Below, piece by piece: positions 40,741-53,249 of a stretch of 64,000 bases of DNA. Source of the DNA: Pagrus major (lineage: Eukaryota; Chordata; Actinopteri; Spariformes; Sparidae); assembly GCF_040436345.1 (NCBI RefSeq), contig NC_133230.1:14704197-14768196 (forward strand), in the 5' to 3' direction. Numbering within the stretch: the first letter of the stretch is position 1; each line of letters opens with the position of its first letter. The translations under genes and the position numbers were made by a program. The notes under the pieces were generated by a model. The model ran no database searches. It was given only the letters and a program-made list of their open reading frames with translations, and had not been told where the DNA came from.

Positions 40741-42873
40741 ACACAGAAAAAGCCCTGATTTCTACAATAGTCATTGTTTATGATGAGTACACTGTGTACT
40801 AATGAGCTAATAAAGCTTTAATTTATGTTATCATCCGGGCGTTTCTTTTTATTTTGACACTTTACAATAACCACCTTTAATAAATGTTACATTAACAGTT
40901 AATTAAACTTTAGTTAATAGTTATTTCCCTATGCTTCTGTAGAGGTTTATAAACATCAGCTGCATCCTAAACAATAAACAATGGCTTAATGAATGCTTTA
41001 CAAAGCATTTGATTGTTAATAGTGAAATATTTAGACTATTAACTAAAGTTTAGTTCATTATAAATTCTTTGTTTAAAGTCGAGCTGAAATGAAAAATGCC
41101 CTTTTAACAATTTCAGATTACATTGACCGGCACATCGTGCACCTTTATAACAATATATGCCAAAAAATGTACAAAAAAAATCAGCGTCTTTGTATTTTTA
41201 TATCAAAACTGATCATGACTTCTTCCTCTGTCACTCAAAGTTATGAGCGCTTACATAAGCTTGTAATAAGCCAATAATGTCACGCCACCCACCCATCAAT
41301 TTATCTTATACTTTATGCTCATCTTTACTCCAGCCTCTCATTAGTAAAAGCCGTTTACACTCTTTCGCTAATGGTTTTATTAAGTTTCCTGAGTTTCCTG
41401 AGCAGAGCTGGGTTACAAAAACCTACGACACAGACTTATAATAAGAATAAATGATTAACCAAGCATTCCTATCAGATAAATTACAGGATAGGTTGACAAT
41501 TTAAACTTTAAAACAATCAAGGTGATGGAGGGACATACTCTAGTCCTCATTTCCTGCAAAAATATATAATTTATCTGAAGCTAAGGCTGCAGTTGTCCAA
41601 ATCAATCAAATCACAATTAATGTCTTTTTTAGGATAAAACTCATCACATCATAACAATGTTATGTGTTGAAAACGTGTATGTTGAAGAAAACATGTATGT
41701 AACGCTGTGATCCTACCCTCTCACTGAAGTTACACAGTGACAGACACAAGTGATGGAGACACCATTCACCTGATTTCAAGACACTATACCATCAAAATGA
41801 TTCTTACATGATGCTGCTTTAACTACAATCCATCACCATGTATAGAGAATAATTTACATTTGTTCCCCTTCTGAGCGCCTGTTTGCTTTTCCTGGGATTC
41901 CTCCTCCTGGATCTCGTAGCTGTTGTAGAAATCACAGTGAGCATGTTGTACTTCATAGCTGAAACAGCTCACTGATTTCAGCAGGTATGCCACTCAGTAC
42001 CTGTGACGCTCGTCAACCCAAAACAAACACACGTCTGAGGAGTTTGAACACCCTCACACAACACACACAAACAATCATGTGGTGACAGGCTTTATTAACC
42101 AGTCCTGCAGGTTGAGAGCAGGACAACACGCCCAAACAATGGGGCCAAAGCCTCTTCACATTCATTTCAAATACAGTACATACAAACATGCACTCAACAT
42201 TAAAGGATGAGCTCACCCAAAAATGAAAATTCAGTCATTGTCTACTCGCCATCATGCCGATTCGAAAACAGTCCTGCAGCATTCTCCAAAACAACTGAAG
42301 TGTTTCAGTTGTCTGTCAACGACGACACTTCACCTGACTCTCTCTCAGCACGAGGGTGAGTGGATCATGACTGAATTTCTCATTTTTGGGTGAACTTCAG
42401 CTTTCTGGATTTTGGTCCATCTCAAACAGACTTGCTGACCCACAAAATTGTTGGTTTCCATAAACATTCGAACTCTGATGAAACATATTTATTCTGTGCT
42501 GGCTGCTGGTCAACTCAGGTAAAAGGAGTGCAGTCATTAAACACATGTTTTTTGTTAGCTGATAATTAATGGAGTGTCAGGCTGGCTTTAACCTGGTTTA
42601 TTTTTCTCCCAGAGATATTAAAGCATTAGATGCTCCCATTGTAGTGATTATAATGCGGCTTGCTTGCTCAGCTCTTGCTAGAAAAGGAAAGTGATTTATT
42701 GCCTCACAAAAAGCATGAAAAGCACCTCAGAGACACTGTTCAGTCTTCAGTGTGGTCTCAGATATAACCGCTCCAGTGAAGCGTATGGTGGCATGCACAA
42801 GAAAACATCCACAAGCCTCATCAAGACTTCTACAAAGTGTTGCTTGAGTAGAAGAGTGAGGGCAGGAGCAGCT
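40741..42873. other. Intergenic, ppt2 promoter to crat-like stop
   Basis: No supported gene. It holds a dispersed repeat at about 40,853-41,065 and another at 42,202-42,410. Sequence near 42,600-42,873 is probably the crat-like 3'UTR. Confidence 0.5.
42202..42410. repeat. Non-autonomous DNA transposon, short copy
   Basis: It starts TAAAGGATGAGCTCACCCAA and ends with inverted TTTCTCATTTTTGGGTGAACTT. It shares CAGCACGAGGGTGAGT with the element at 25,760-26,100 and is an internally deleted relative. Confidence 0.7.
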
Positions 42874-45800
42874 CTACACGGTAGGCTGCAGCAGCTCCTG
42901 GAGCTGACACAAAGTGTCCTTCAGGGTGACGGCTAATGTCTCTGCATGCGTCTCCTCGCAGCAGTTGAAGGCGGTGATGGAGAAGTGGACGTGGTCGGCC
43001 TGGGGGTTGTAGCAAACGGCGTAACCGTCAGGAACGAGCGGCCCGAAGCACATCACGCTGTCTGTGTTGGCAGGCACCTGATGGAGAGAGGATACCATGA
43101 GACAATGTAGACTGAGCGATACAGCTGAAAACAACAGTGGGACAAAATAAGGCACAAAAACATTTCAGCACATGGTTAGCAGGATGAAAAGTTTCCAAAA
43201 GTTTCATTGGGAGGTTACGGGGGAAGTTACTTCTACGATTATGGGTGACACTTCCAGTACACAGTGGACCTAGCATAAGGAAGCATTGAAGGAACTGAAC
43301 ACACGATAACGTCGCTAAACTAGATCTTCATGAACGATAACTCTAAGATCGAAGATTAGCGTCCTGTTACCAGGAAATACACTAGTTCAGGCTCATTGAT
43401 GATGTGTGGAAGTCGCACCTTTGCAAAAGATATCATGGGGGCGAGGAATAAGAATTACCAGCTAAAGAAAAACACATTTCATGCAGTACTTGATGGCATT
43501 GTAAAGGGATAAAAGCACAAAATGTGACTTATAAAAGTAAATCAGGCTATAAAAATCACATGAGCCTCTGATGTTCAGGAGGAAAGTCAGCTGTAAGAAA
43601 AAGTAGTAAAAAAAACAGAAGATTAGCAGCTTGATGGCTGGAAACTCCCAAACTGTGTTGACAGTAAACGCCTCGTATTAAAAGAACATCACATGCTCAA
43701 CACTGCTCACATATTTACAGCATCACTACCAAAATTCCCACTTCCTGTTGGACTGTCGACACCTTCTGTAAAACAACTCTCTTTAACACACACACCTGCC
43801 CTGTCCGGAGTTTCCAGTGTGTTGCAAGGCCGTACGCTGTATCCATAAAGATTTTGGGGATGCTCATTCCTTCCTCGATGGCCTGAAGCTTGAGACCCAG
43901 CATGTGACGTTCGATGCCGTGTCCTTTAACTGCCTGAACAGAGCAGGAAAAATAAAAGTAGAGTGTTTATGAGTTTGTAACAAAAGACAAAAGCAGTTGA
44001 GAGTTCACTTGTTATTTACCTGTTCGGTCAGAGCTGCATAAGCATCAACAGCCTCTCTGAACAGTTGGAGCTTCGCTTCCCGCTGTGACATGAAACATAA
44101 AACATAAAACCATGTGTCTCCTTGTTGTTAAATCACCTGAACACAACTAAACAAGCTGAAATGAATCCACAGTGGAACAATTCAGTGACGTTTCTCACCG
44201 ATACAGACGGATCATCGAAGGCCACAATGAACTTGAGTGCCTGATTTGTGGGGGAGCGGATGTATTCTGTCCGTCCTCCTCGAAACATCCTCTGAGAGAC
44301 AATATCACAGGCAGCACAGACCTCGTTGTGAACTCTAAAAAAAAAAAAAGACAAAAAACAAACAATTTCAGAATCTATTAACAATGTTTGTTCCAATCAA
44401 AATGACAAAGAATACAGAAACCAATTATCTACATGAGGAGTTTTCAAAGTCTGACATTGTGGCACCTCCCAAAGACAAACTTAGGACAAAACTGTGCGTC
44501 CCATACAGCACATAAACAACATTTGTTTATATTTTGTCAAATTGGCACCATTTTAAGTCATGCTGAATTAACTATCAGCAGTTTCAGTTTGCAATGAACC
44601 CATGAGATGTACAGACAACTATCACTGGACTACTTAAAAACTCTACAAAACCTAAAAACACCACATTTCTTAGGCAAGTTTTGAATTACAAGAGTATTTT
44701 TTTCCAATCTTGTCTAATTTAGGGACATGTATTCACAATGGACACATCACTGTGTTTAGATTCAGACTGACCTGTAGTAGGCGAGCTGCAGGGCGACCTG
44801 GATGAAGGAGTGTGGACTCAGCTTGTGCTGCTTGGGAAGCTCCTTGCCGAACCTCTTGAAGTTGAACACGTTCACGTCGAGGTCGTTGATCAGTCTGCAG
44901 GAAATATAAAACATTATTTTAGATTTGTGATTAAATCATTTAAATCATGTTCTAAAAAGCCATTTATTAAATGTTTATAAACTGCTAATGAATGCTTAAT
45001 AGGTGAAGTGTTGCCAGAACAGACCCTCAGATCCCCCAGTACTTTGAGCAGGGGTTACATCTGGCCAGCACAAATGTAAAAGGCATAATAAAACGCGTTA
45101 GTCCTAATTTACATGTTACATGATCAGGATGTTTAGAGAGACTTTTAAATTACACAGCAGTGTATAAAGGGATCACAATAACGACTTCTACGTGTTGTAA
45201 GAAGGCAGTCGACTTAATGACAGCTTTCTTTTCCTCAAGGTTACATTTACACAGAGAAGATAAATGTGTTTACTCTCCTGTGGCTTTCCTCATTTCAGCT
45301 CTGTTGGATTTGGAGGTAAAAGTAAACATCTAGGTTACAGTGTGCAGCCAGGCCATTGTTCTCTTATCATACCGCAGAGACTGTACGTTCAAAGTAAACC
45401 ACTCCATCCTGCTCATGAGAGGATGAAGACGAAGAAGAAGTGAGGAGCTTACATATCGAGGTTCTGCTTGGCGTGCTCGATGTCCCGCTTTATTTCTCGG
45501 TCTATGTGGAAGTAAAGCTTCTTTGGCATCGGTAGAGGGACCAGCGGAGCTCTCTTTGGGTCTGGTTTCTCGCTGCAGTCAAGAAAACATACAATAACTC
45601 AAGAGTATGAAAGATGTAAAACACAAATCCAGGACGATAGAGAGAGGTCCACATGCAGCAAAGGAGTGCAGGTCAGAATCAGACCCAGGCATCGGAATAT
45701 AATAATAATAAATAAATATCTTCATGTATTGTAATATATGCCGAATTAACAAGAAGGCCCAAATAGTTATGGATTGTTGTGGGCAGCATTTTACAAAGTT

Positions 45801-48800
45801 TATATAGTGTCTCCTAACTCTACAACTCACAAAATTGAGCGATTTTTTAAGGGAGTCTGGGGAGTTTCTCCACAGGCGACAAAGAAGATACCTATATTGG
45901 TTACTGTTAAATATATTTGTAAAATTTGACATGTTTATCAGTGATTAAATGTGGTTTTCTTTCGTATATTTAGTGTAAATAGAGAAATGAGTTGCTGCTA
46001 AATGTTGGCAGGTAAGATGCACTTTAGACACAGAAGCAGACAGGCTGGTACAGCTGAGTCGTGCCAAATGCAGACTTTTTTCAAGGAAAGAAACAACTTA
46101 ATGTGTTGCATTCAATGCCGAATTAACGAGAAGGCCCAAATAGTTAAGAATTTGTTGTAGATAGCATTTCACAAAGTTTACATAGTGTCTCCTAACTCAA
46201 CAATTCACAAAATTAAGTGATTTTTTAAGGGAGTCTGGTGATACTGCAGTTACAAGTTCAGTGGTTAGATCAGTGTGTTCACAGATGTCTGCTGCTGACA
46301 TTGGCAGGTTAAGAGAGCCCAAACGTGTAATTTACATCATCAGGGGATCACTCAGGATGGATGTTAATACCAGGTGTGAGCGGGGCCTTTATCTCACCAG
46401 TAATCCAGGATGTGATCCAGCAGTGTTGCTATGGGCGGACCCTCAGCTGTGGCTTGTTCGTACAGAAGACCCCACGAGCCGTCCTCGCCCACCACAAACT
46501 ACTCAGACGCACACAGAGATGACAGTCAGCTGCTCCGTCACCAGTCTAAACAAAAACAGTCAAAAAATACTCCTGCTGCTTACCTGCAGCGTTTTATCAA
46601 ACCAGCGGTTTCCGCTGTTGGAGAACGTCCCGCCTCCGTGAAGAATCTGTGCTGCCTTACGGCTGGCGTACCTGTCAATCAAAGACAGAACAAATAAAGT
46701 CAACAAACAGGAAAAATACTTGAGTATTTCCATTTTCTGCTACTTTATAACTCTACTCCACTACATAGTTACAAGTTACTTTTACATTAAAGAACAAATT
46801 AAAAGACTAATGAGCACTTTTACTGTTGATAATACTTCTCTACATTTTAAATTCAGGATTTTAACCTGTAATAAGAGTATTTTCCAACTGAGGGAAGTGT
46901 TTCTCATTCTTTAGATGCAAAGCTGCAACAACTGGAGCGACATTTCAAATGCAGGAAGTGACAACTGTATATCGTTGCTTAACACCGAGTGTCAACAGAC
47001 AGAACAATGATATCTGAACACACTCAGAGGATTACTCAACACATTTAGCAAACACAGAAATACCTGAGTGTGAGAAAGAGGATGTTTGTGTGTGTGTGTG
47101 TGTGTGTGTGCGTACTTCTCATCTGATATCCTCATGACTGGAGAATCCAGACACAAGGAGAACAGTCCCGTCTCTATCAGCCGCACTGATTCCTTGTTCA
47201 GTTTATCTGAGTCACAGAGACAGAAAGAGGAAAAAGTCCAAAATAACACAAGAACAAACACAAAGTATTTAAACATATCAGTTAGACGAATTTATCAAAA
47301 CATACAGACATTTATCAGAGTTGCAAGTCAGGAGTCTTTGGCCTGAAAGACGTCTATTATAACATTTACATACTTTAAATTACACGCACTTTAATCAATC
47401 CAGGTGATCAATCCACCACAGTGGTCAAGACGTCAGACTGCCTTTATGCATTCTTTACAGAGAGTCTGGCAACGTAGAGAAGAGCAAGAAGTGTGTAGCG
47501 CTGCGCTGTACCTTTGAGCAGGCGGTTGTAGGCCTGTCCCCAGGTGTGACGGTGCTCGCTGGTCAGGATTCCCATCGGCTCTTTGTCCGTCTTCCAGGAC
47601 TGAGATCTGATCCTCAGCAGCTGACTGTGGATCTGACTCTCCGTCATGCGAGAGCCGTCGCTGTTGTAAACCTCCAGCTGGAAGAACTAGAAGAAATAAA
47701 AAGGAGGCCGTGTTTGTTCCAGGACGTCTGATTTCTGCCGGGGCGAAGCTTTCTGCGTCCGTTTTAAACCCGATGCTGCGTTCAGTGCTTTCGAAGACAC
47801 AGAAAGTCTTCGGGTGTGTTCGTGGTAAACATATTTGTGCTGATTCGTTAAAAACCTCTGGAGTGTTTCTCTTTCACAATCAACCAACATCTGCAGAGCT
47901 GCTGCTGCCAACACAAACTGAACATCAGACACAAGTGACTCTTCTCTTCTTTACATTTGGGTTTGGAGCTGAAACAAACTAGTCTATTAACCAATTACTC
48001 AATCAATCAGCAACTATTGTGCTAAGCAACACAACATTTTTAAGTCAGTTTTTAAGCAACAGTGTCCAAAACGACTGGTTCTGACCTCTTAAATGTGAAT
48101 ATTTGCTGTTTTTCATATTCTACTATAATAATAAATTGTACATCTCTGGGTTTTGGTATGTAATTCAGACAAAATGAACTTATTTAATGCTTGAGAAGGT
48201 AAAATACTGACCCTGGGGCAGCCATTTTGGATGACTTTGACTTTGACTTTCCTGCTAGAAACACTGAAACGTAAGTCTACGGTTTACTTTATAATCTCTG
48301 TATTATGTGCAACAACTTGAATTTTATAAGATGATTTTATCATTGCAGTATGAATCATATGTCGTGAAGGTTTTTGCATTAAAAATCCAAAAGAAACATA
48401 ATAATAAAACAATCATCACCTGTAGCCCTACTTAGGTTTAGAGCTGCAATGATTAGTCAATTTATTGATTAGTTAATCAGCAAAGAAATCAATCTGAAAA
48501 TCTCGTAAGTATTTTGGACATTTAATTGAAAGAAAAAAGCCAAAATGTGAGTATTTACTGCTTTTCTTGTTTTGTTTTTTAATCATTTTGAAGTGAATAT
48601 CTTCGGATTCTGGACCGTTGGGAGGAAATAACAAGAAATATTAAGACGCGATCAAAACAGTGTGAGATTAATCAACTATTAAAATAATCATTTGTTGCAG
48701 CCTTACTTGGGTTGAGCCTTAATTATTTGTATTTCCAGTGGGAATATAAACGGTTTTAATGGTCCCATAGAACCACCTTTGTTTACAAAAACAGCAAAAA

Positions 48801-51218
48801 CGTGCACCATAAAAATCCACATAGTTCAATTTGTCCAGTGTTTCATTATAACTTTGTTCAGAAATTCATTTATAACTACTTTATCTGTACTTATGATACA
48901 ATGAACGGCATCAGGAATTGACCACGAAGCAGTTTTCTCACATTTTTGATCTGTTATGAAGACAGGTGAAGGTTAATAAAGGTTAAAAGCATTTGGATCA
49001 GATGTGTTTTGATTCCTCTCTCTGCCAAAATCTCTGATCTCACACGCTGACCTGCTGCCAAGAGATCTTCTTGTGCACTGCACATTTCTAATTGGTTTAA
49101 GTGTTCAGATAATAAAACAGATCACAAAGTTAAAAAAAAGAGGTGTGACTGCACAAGACCCAACATGACGGACTGCTGTAAAACTTGCAATGATGCCGAG
49201 TCAACAACAGGTGGGAGCAAAATATGAACCCGACAGCGTCATCTATCGTCGGCTCGTCCCACCTGGTAGTTCCTGACGACGGTGATGTGCGTCGGCGAGC
49301 GCCGGGAGCGGCCGTAGTGGGCGATGTAGTCGTGTTTGGGCCCCGGGATCCTGCAGGAGGAGAAGAGGAGCGGGTAGAGCTCCATGCACAGAGGCTTCCC
49401 CCGCAAGTCATCCACCTGCAGCTGCCCGCTGACGGAGACAAGAGGACAGATGTTAATATTTAACTTTAACTAACTTAAATTTTTCTGAAATTATGTTTGA
49501 TTTATTTATTCATTTTTCTGATCATATTTTTTTTATTTATGTTTTTATTCATTTTGTATTTATTATTGTGAACAAATGTTTTTAAAATGTTTTTATTGGG
49601 TCATTTTTTATTTGTTTATTTTTTATCTTTTTATGTATTTTTCTATATATATGTGTTTTTTTTGTTTGGTTATTTGTTCATTTCTGCATTTTTTTTTTTG
49701 TATTTCTGAATGTTTTTATTTTGTTATTGTTGCATTTTTTAATTATTTTTTTCAATGTTTATTTTTTCATTTTTTTATTCATGTTTCCCATGTTTTGTTG
49801 TTGTTTTTTTAAAACTTATTTATTTATTTTTCTTCACAAATGTTATTTATTTATTTATTTAGTTATTTATTTATTTATTTATTTATATCTGCTCAGGCTT
49901 ATAAAAGTTGATGACACCTCAGGACGCACCAGTCTCACATTTTTTCTACCAAAACAAACCCACAACAGCGGCGTTTGAGTCGTGTGCTGTTGGCTTGACG
50001 CAGATTCATCTACAGACGGTGCGGGCGAATAAATTTAGCCACAGATTAACTTCATACAGCGGGAACACAGACTGATGCCAGACGAGGTTTAAGGTTACAG
50101 GACTGAAATAGAAGCTGGAGAAAGTGACTGTAACTAACAACAGATTACTGCAGGAGGATTACTGCAGAACAAAGGTCAACGACAGTTTATAGCTCATAAC
50201 TGCCTCTAATGATCAGAGCAGATCATTATCAGCAGCTGGTTTCATTTGCTGTAATGGGATTACTTTATATGCTCTAATACTCTCTGTATTCATCTCTACA
50301 GAGAAGAAACACTGTCCGACCATTAAATATGAGTTTTATTGAGGTCAGTATTATTTATTTCAACCTGTTCTTCTTGTGACCAAGATTTTCTAATAACAAG
50401 TTGATTTTAAATTAAAACCTCACTTACTGAACTCTTAAATATGGCTAAGACTGAATTATAGACAGAAAAGGCTTTACAGGACAAACATATATAGTATATT
50501 ATATGATTATTAGCAATTAATAATCCTATATTCTTTATAAACACTATAAAAAGGAGCCATTTAGCATTAAAGATAACTGTTGTTACTTTAGTGTCATTTT
50601 TCTGATAATACTTCTAAACTAAAATACTACTTATTACAACCTTTAAAAACATTAAAAGTATACCTGCTGTAGGATAATCAATAACTGTCAGTGTTATTTG
50701 GCTGCAGCTCTGTTATACTTACGTGCTGATTTTGGCCTTGAAGTCGAGAACTGCTGCGATCAGTTTGGATGCAAACCTGCGTGGAGACAAACAAGAAACA
50801 TGTTAATCGTCTTCACAAAATGTGGTCAGAAGCTGCTGGAGTATTTTTCCAGGTGTATATGATTTACAATATAAACAGGTGTTTAGGAGTCCAGATCATG
50901 TTAAAGGTCGACATCCTGGCAGAGCGTCTTCACTGGGAACGTGACTGACGGGAAATAAACACAACGACGCTGCTTGGACTGTTCTGCACACTGTCTGCTG
51001 AACAGGTGAACTGTTTTGGGATTGGGATCGAATTTTATTGACGTATCAATGTATTGATTATGATTTTTGGACTTCTGGTATTAGTTTATAGAAGAATAAA
51101 GCACATTTTTAAATATTTATTGTGATGAAAGAGTTTTGACAGCTTATTCACCCCTTTTAAAAAGTCAATGGCATCGATGGCATTAAAGCGGCTATAAATG
51201 TCCACTACTGTGCTGCTA

Positions 51219-51273
<55 letters not shown>

Positions 51274-51417
51274 GCTTACTCACAGTAGCTGGCTCCTCCA
51301 GCCGTTATAATCTCTCCTGGGCAGAGAGATAGCCGGGTTCGAGTGCACAGGCAGCGGTTGTCGGCTCTCCAAGTACGCCCACTGCACCCACCAGGGAGCG
51401 ATCTACAGGGGAGAGAC

Positions 51418-51448
<31 letters not shown>

Positions 51449-53194
51449 TTGACATTATAGTCACAGTAAACAGTGATGATGATATACAATCTTTGAAAAC
51501 CTGATGTTAGACTGATGAGACAATCTCACCTACATAAAGAAGGGTGTGTGTTTTCAGCCCCCTTTATTTATTTAATACTTAAACATCTCTTAACATCTCA
51601 TTTTCAGGTTCATAACTTTATTTTGGGTTACTACTAGAATATGTTTACAGGCTTTAATGCTCAAAAAACACACCAGTTTTCTCATACTGTCCAGACAGCC
51701 GCCTCTGTCTGAAACACTCTGCTTTAGCTCCTGTCTCTTTAAGACCTAGTCTCCTCTGATTGGTCAGCTCACAGACGCCCGAGCCAGCACCGCTAACAAC
51801 AACAGAGCAGCTGTGCTAAATCAATTCTTACTTGCCAAACAGGTCGTTGGGCATTAAATCATGCAAATATGTGACATTGTGACGTACTGTGATGTCACAA
51901 TGTCACAGAATTAAAGGCGGGGCTACTGACGAGGCGTTTCAGGAGCAGTGTTTTCTGTGGGAGAGAGGAGCTTCTGTTGATGGGAATTTTTTAAAACATC
52001 GAGTTTTATCTCTACATATTCTCATAAATTATCGCATGAACTTGAACAAAAGTAATGAACTACATGTGTACCATGATTGTCACTCACTTCCTGTATATTC
52101 CACTGCTTTCTTTCTTTTTTTGATTCATGTTTTATACATTTTATTTTGTTTGACTTGTTTATATCCTGCTTGTTTGATGTTTTCTACTGAGCGCTTTTAT
52201 TGTGAAGGGCTTCGTAACTTTATTTTTTTTTTAAACTTCAACATAAATCAGCCTTTACTTACATTAAAAGCTGTTTTTTTTTTTAAATGAATAAATTCCC
52301 ACACACACTTTTCACCTCTGTAGTGATAGATTTATTAATAAACTTCAACATTTTGGTCACTTGTGTCGTGATAAAAGTCTCTGTGACCGTAACAGCAAAC
52401 CTTTTTAATAAATCTATCAATGCAAAGGTGAATAATGACAAATTAAGGACTGTGCAGCCTTTCTTCGCGTCGTTTTAAGACCTCAGAGCAGGTGGAGTTT
52501 TGTTTTGGATTGATATGTTTATGCTTCAAACACACACCCGTCCCTCTCTAACACCTGTCACGTCTCCCACACTGACACATCACACACACGGACCCAGTTC
52601 CTGGTGCTCCTGGCTCTCCTCTCCAGCCCCATCTGCAGCTTTGCACCGAGGCCTCCCGGCATCCCGAACTCCTGCACCATCCTGCGGGTGTGGCTGATCT
52701 CCTCGGGGGGCAGCAGAGGCTCCAGGGCCCTCAGGTAGGCCTGCAGGGTCTGGGCCAGAGGGGGCACCGGCTGAGGGGGCACCGAGGAGAAGAAACACAC
52801 CTCCTGCCTGGAGGAAACCTGGAAGACAGGGTGGTGAGACGTTCAAGGACTCCTGTTAAGTTTAAGTGTTGCACTGCAAACAACCTTGAGGACAAATTAA
52901 ATATATAATTAAAACATTTTTATGTAATCAAAGTGTCGGTACAGTAACTCTGCATGTCAGCACACTGTCACAGTTTGACCTGCTGCCAATAACAGCAGGG
53001 CAGGGCCTATCAAAATAGGAAGTGTGAGAGATATCCTCTGCTTCTGCTATAATAACTACACCGTGTGTGAGAGTGCACACCAGTATGTCAACAGTGAGAC
53101 TCTTTAAAGTGACAGTAAAGTCTAAAAACATTAAGATACTCACCCTTGACAGCCATGCTCTGCAGCTCCCTGCGTGAATTTTCCTCAAAATCAT
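42874..53194 (-). CDS. Carnitine O-acetyltransferase-like protein, catalytic His lost
   Basis: Fifteen coding exons join without frameshift to 617 aa (human CRAT 626): 53194..53144, 52818..52594, 51402..51284, 50776..50723, 49428..49263, 47686..47512, 47206..47116, 46671..46584, 46498..46398, 45572..45453, 44894..44772, 44334..44199, 44082..44020, 43933..43796, 43077..42874. CRAT transfers acetyl groups between CoA and carnitine. Family landmarks are PPLAQTLQAYL, GLERRARSTRNW, GKPLCMELY, SSCRIPGPKHD, THITVVRNYQFF, KEPMGILTSEHR, GGGTFSNSGNRWFDKTLQ, VPLPMPKKL, KLSPHSFIQVALQLAYYR and FGPLVPDGYAVCYNP. The catalytic motif, YEHAAAEG in human, reads YEQATAEG, so the catalytic histidine is Gln. The STS carnitine motif is RTG. 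The N-terminus (MILRKIHAGSCRAWLSR) is basic and looks mitochondrial; the C-terminus (LLQPTV) lacks the peroxisomal AKL of human CRAT. It is probably a pseudoenzyme or altered enzyme. Confidence 0.88.
45740..46238. repeat. Direct repeat pair of about 120 bp in crat-like intron
   Basis: 45740-45860 and 46117-46238 share GCCGAATTAAC, AGAAGGCCCAAATAGTTA, TAGTGTCTCCTAACTC and GATTTTTTAAGGGAGTCTGG in the same order with about 90% identity. This is a local tandem duplication with a spacer, or two insertions of one repeat. No other copy is seen in the window. Confidence 0.75.
47080..47111. repeat. (GT)n microsatellite next to a splice donor
   Basis: A GT run that ends at the donor of the crat-like exon 47206..47116 (minus-strand donor gtacgc). 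Confidence 0.85.
49480..49895. repeat. T-rich low-complexity tract with (TTTA)n
   Basis: Long poly-T/TTTA-biased sequence in a crat-like intron. The open frames it produces are compositional artefacts. Confidence 0.85.
51222..51272. repeat. (GT)n microsatellite
   Basis: About 25 GT units just downstream of a crat-like splice donor. A related (AC)n run lies at about 51,418-51,446 on the other side of the same exon, so the 119-bp exon is bracketed by complementary dinucleotide repeats. Confidence 0.9.
51570..51940. repeat. Non-autonomous DNA transposon relic
   Basis: This contains TTTTCAGGTTCATAACTTTA and CTGATTGGTCAGCTCACAG, the reverse complement of motifs at 16,420-16,735. A palindromic TGTGACATTGTGACG...GATGTCACAATGTCACA lies at about 51,870-51,907. 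The boundaries are approximate. Confidence 0.5.
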
Positions 53195-53238
53195 CTTTTC
53201 CTTGAGTCATAAACTCGCCGTGCGTCGCATCAGCTTCA

Positions 53239-53246
53239 CTTTTATA
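53239..53246 (-). promoter_or_regulatory. TATA box of the crat-like gene
   Basis: Minus-strand TATAAAAG lies about 45 bases upstream of the start ATG (53194), placing the transcription start near 53,210 and giving a very short 5'UTR. The only ATG downstream opens the mitochondrial-type presequence. Confidence 0.55.
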
Positions 53247-53249
53247 CTC

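Noticed and set aside
49576-49978. Phe-rich, membrane-like open frames
   Set aside because: They come from a T-rich low-complexity intron tract without splice or homology support.
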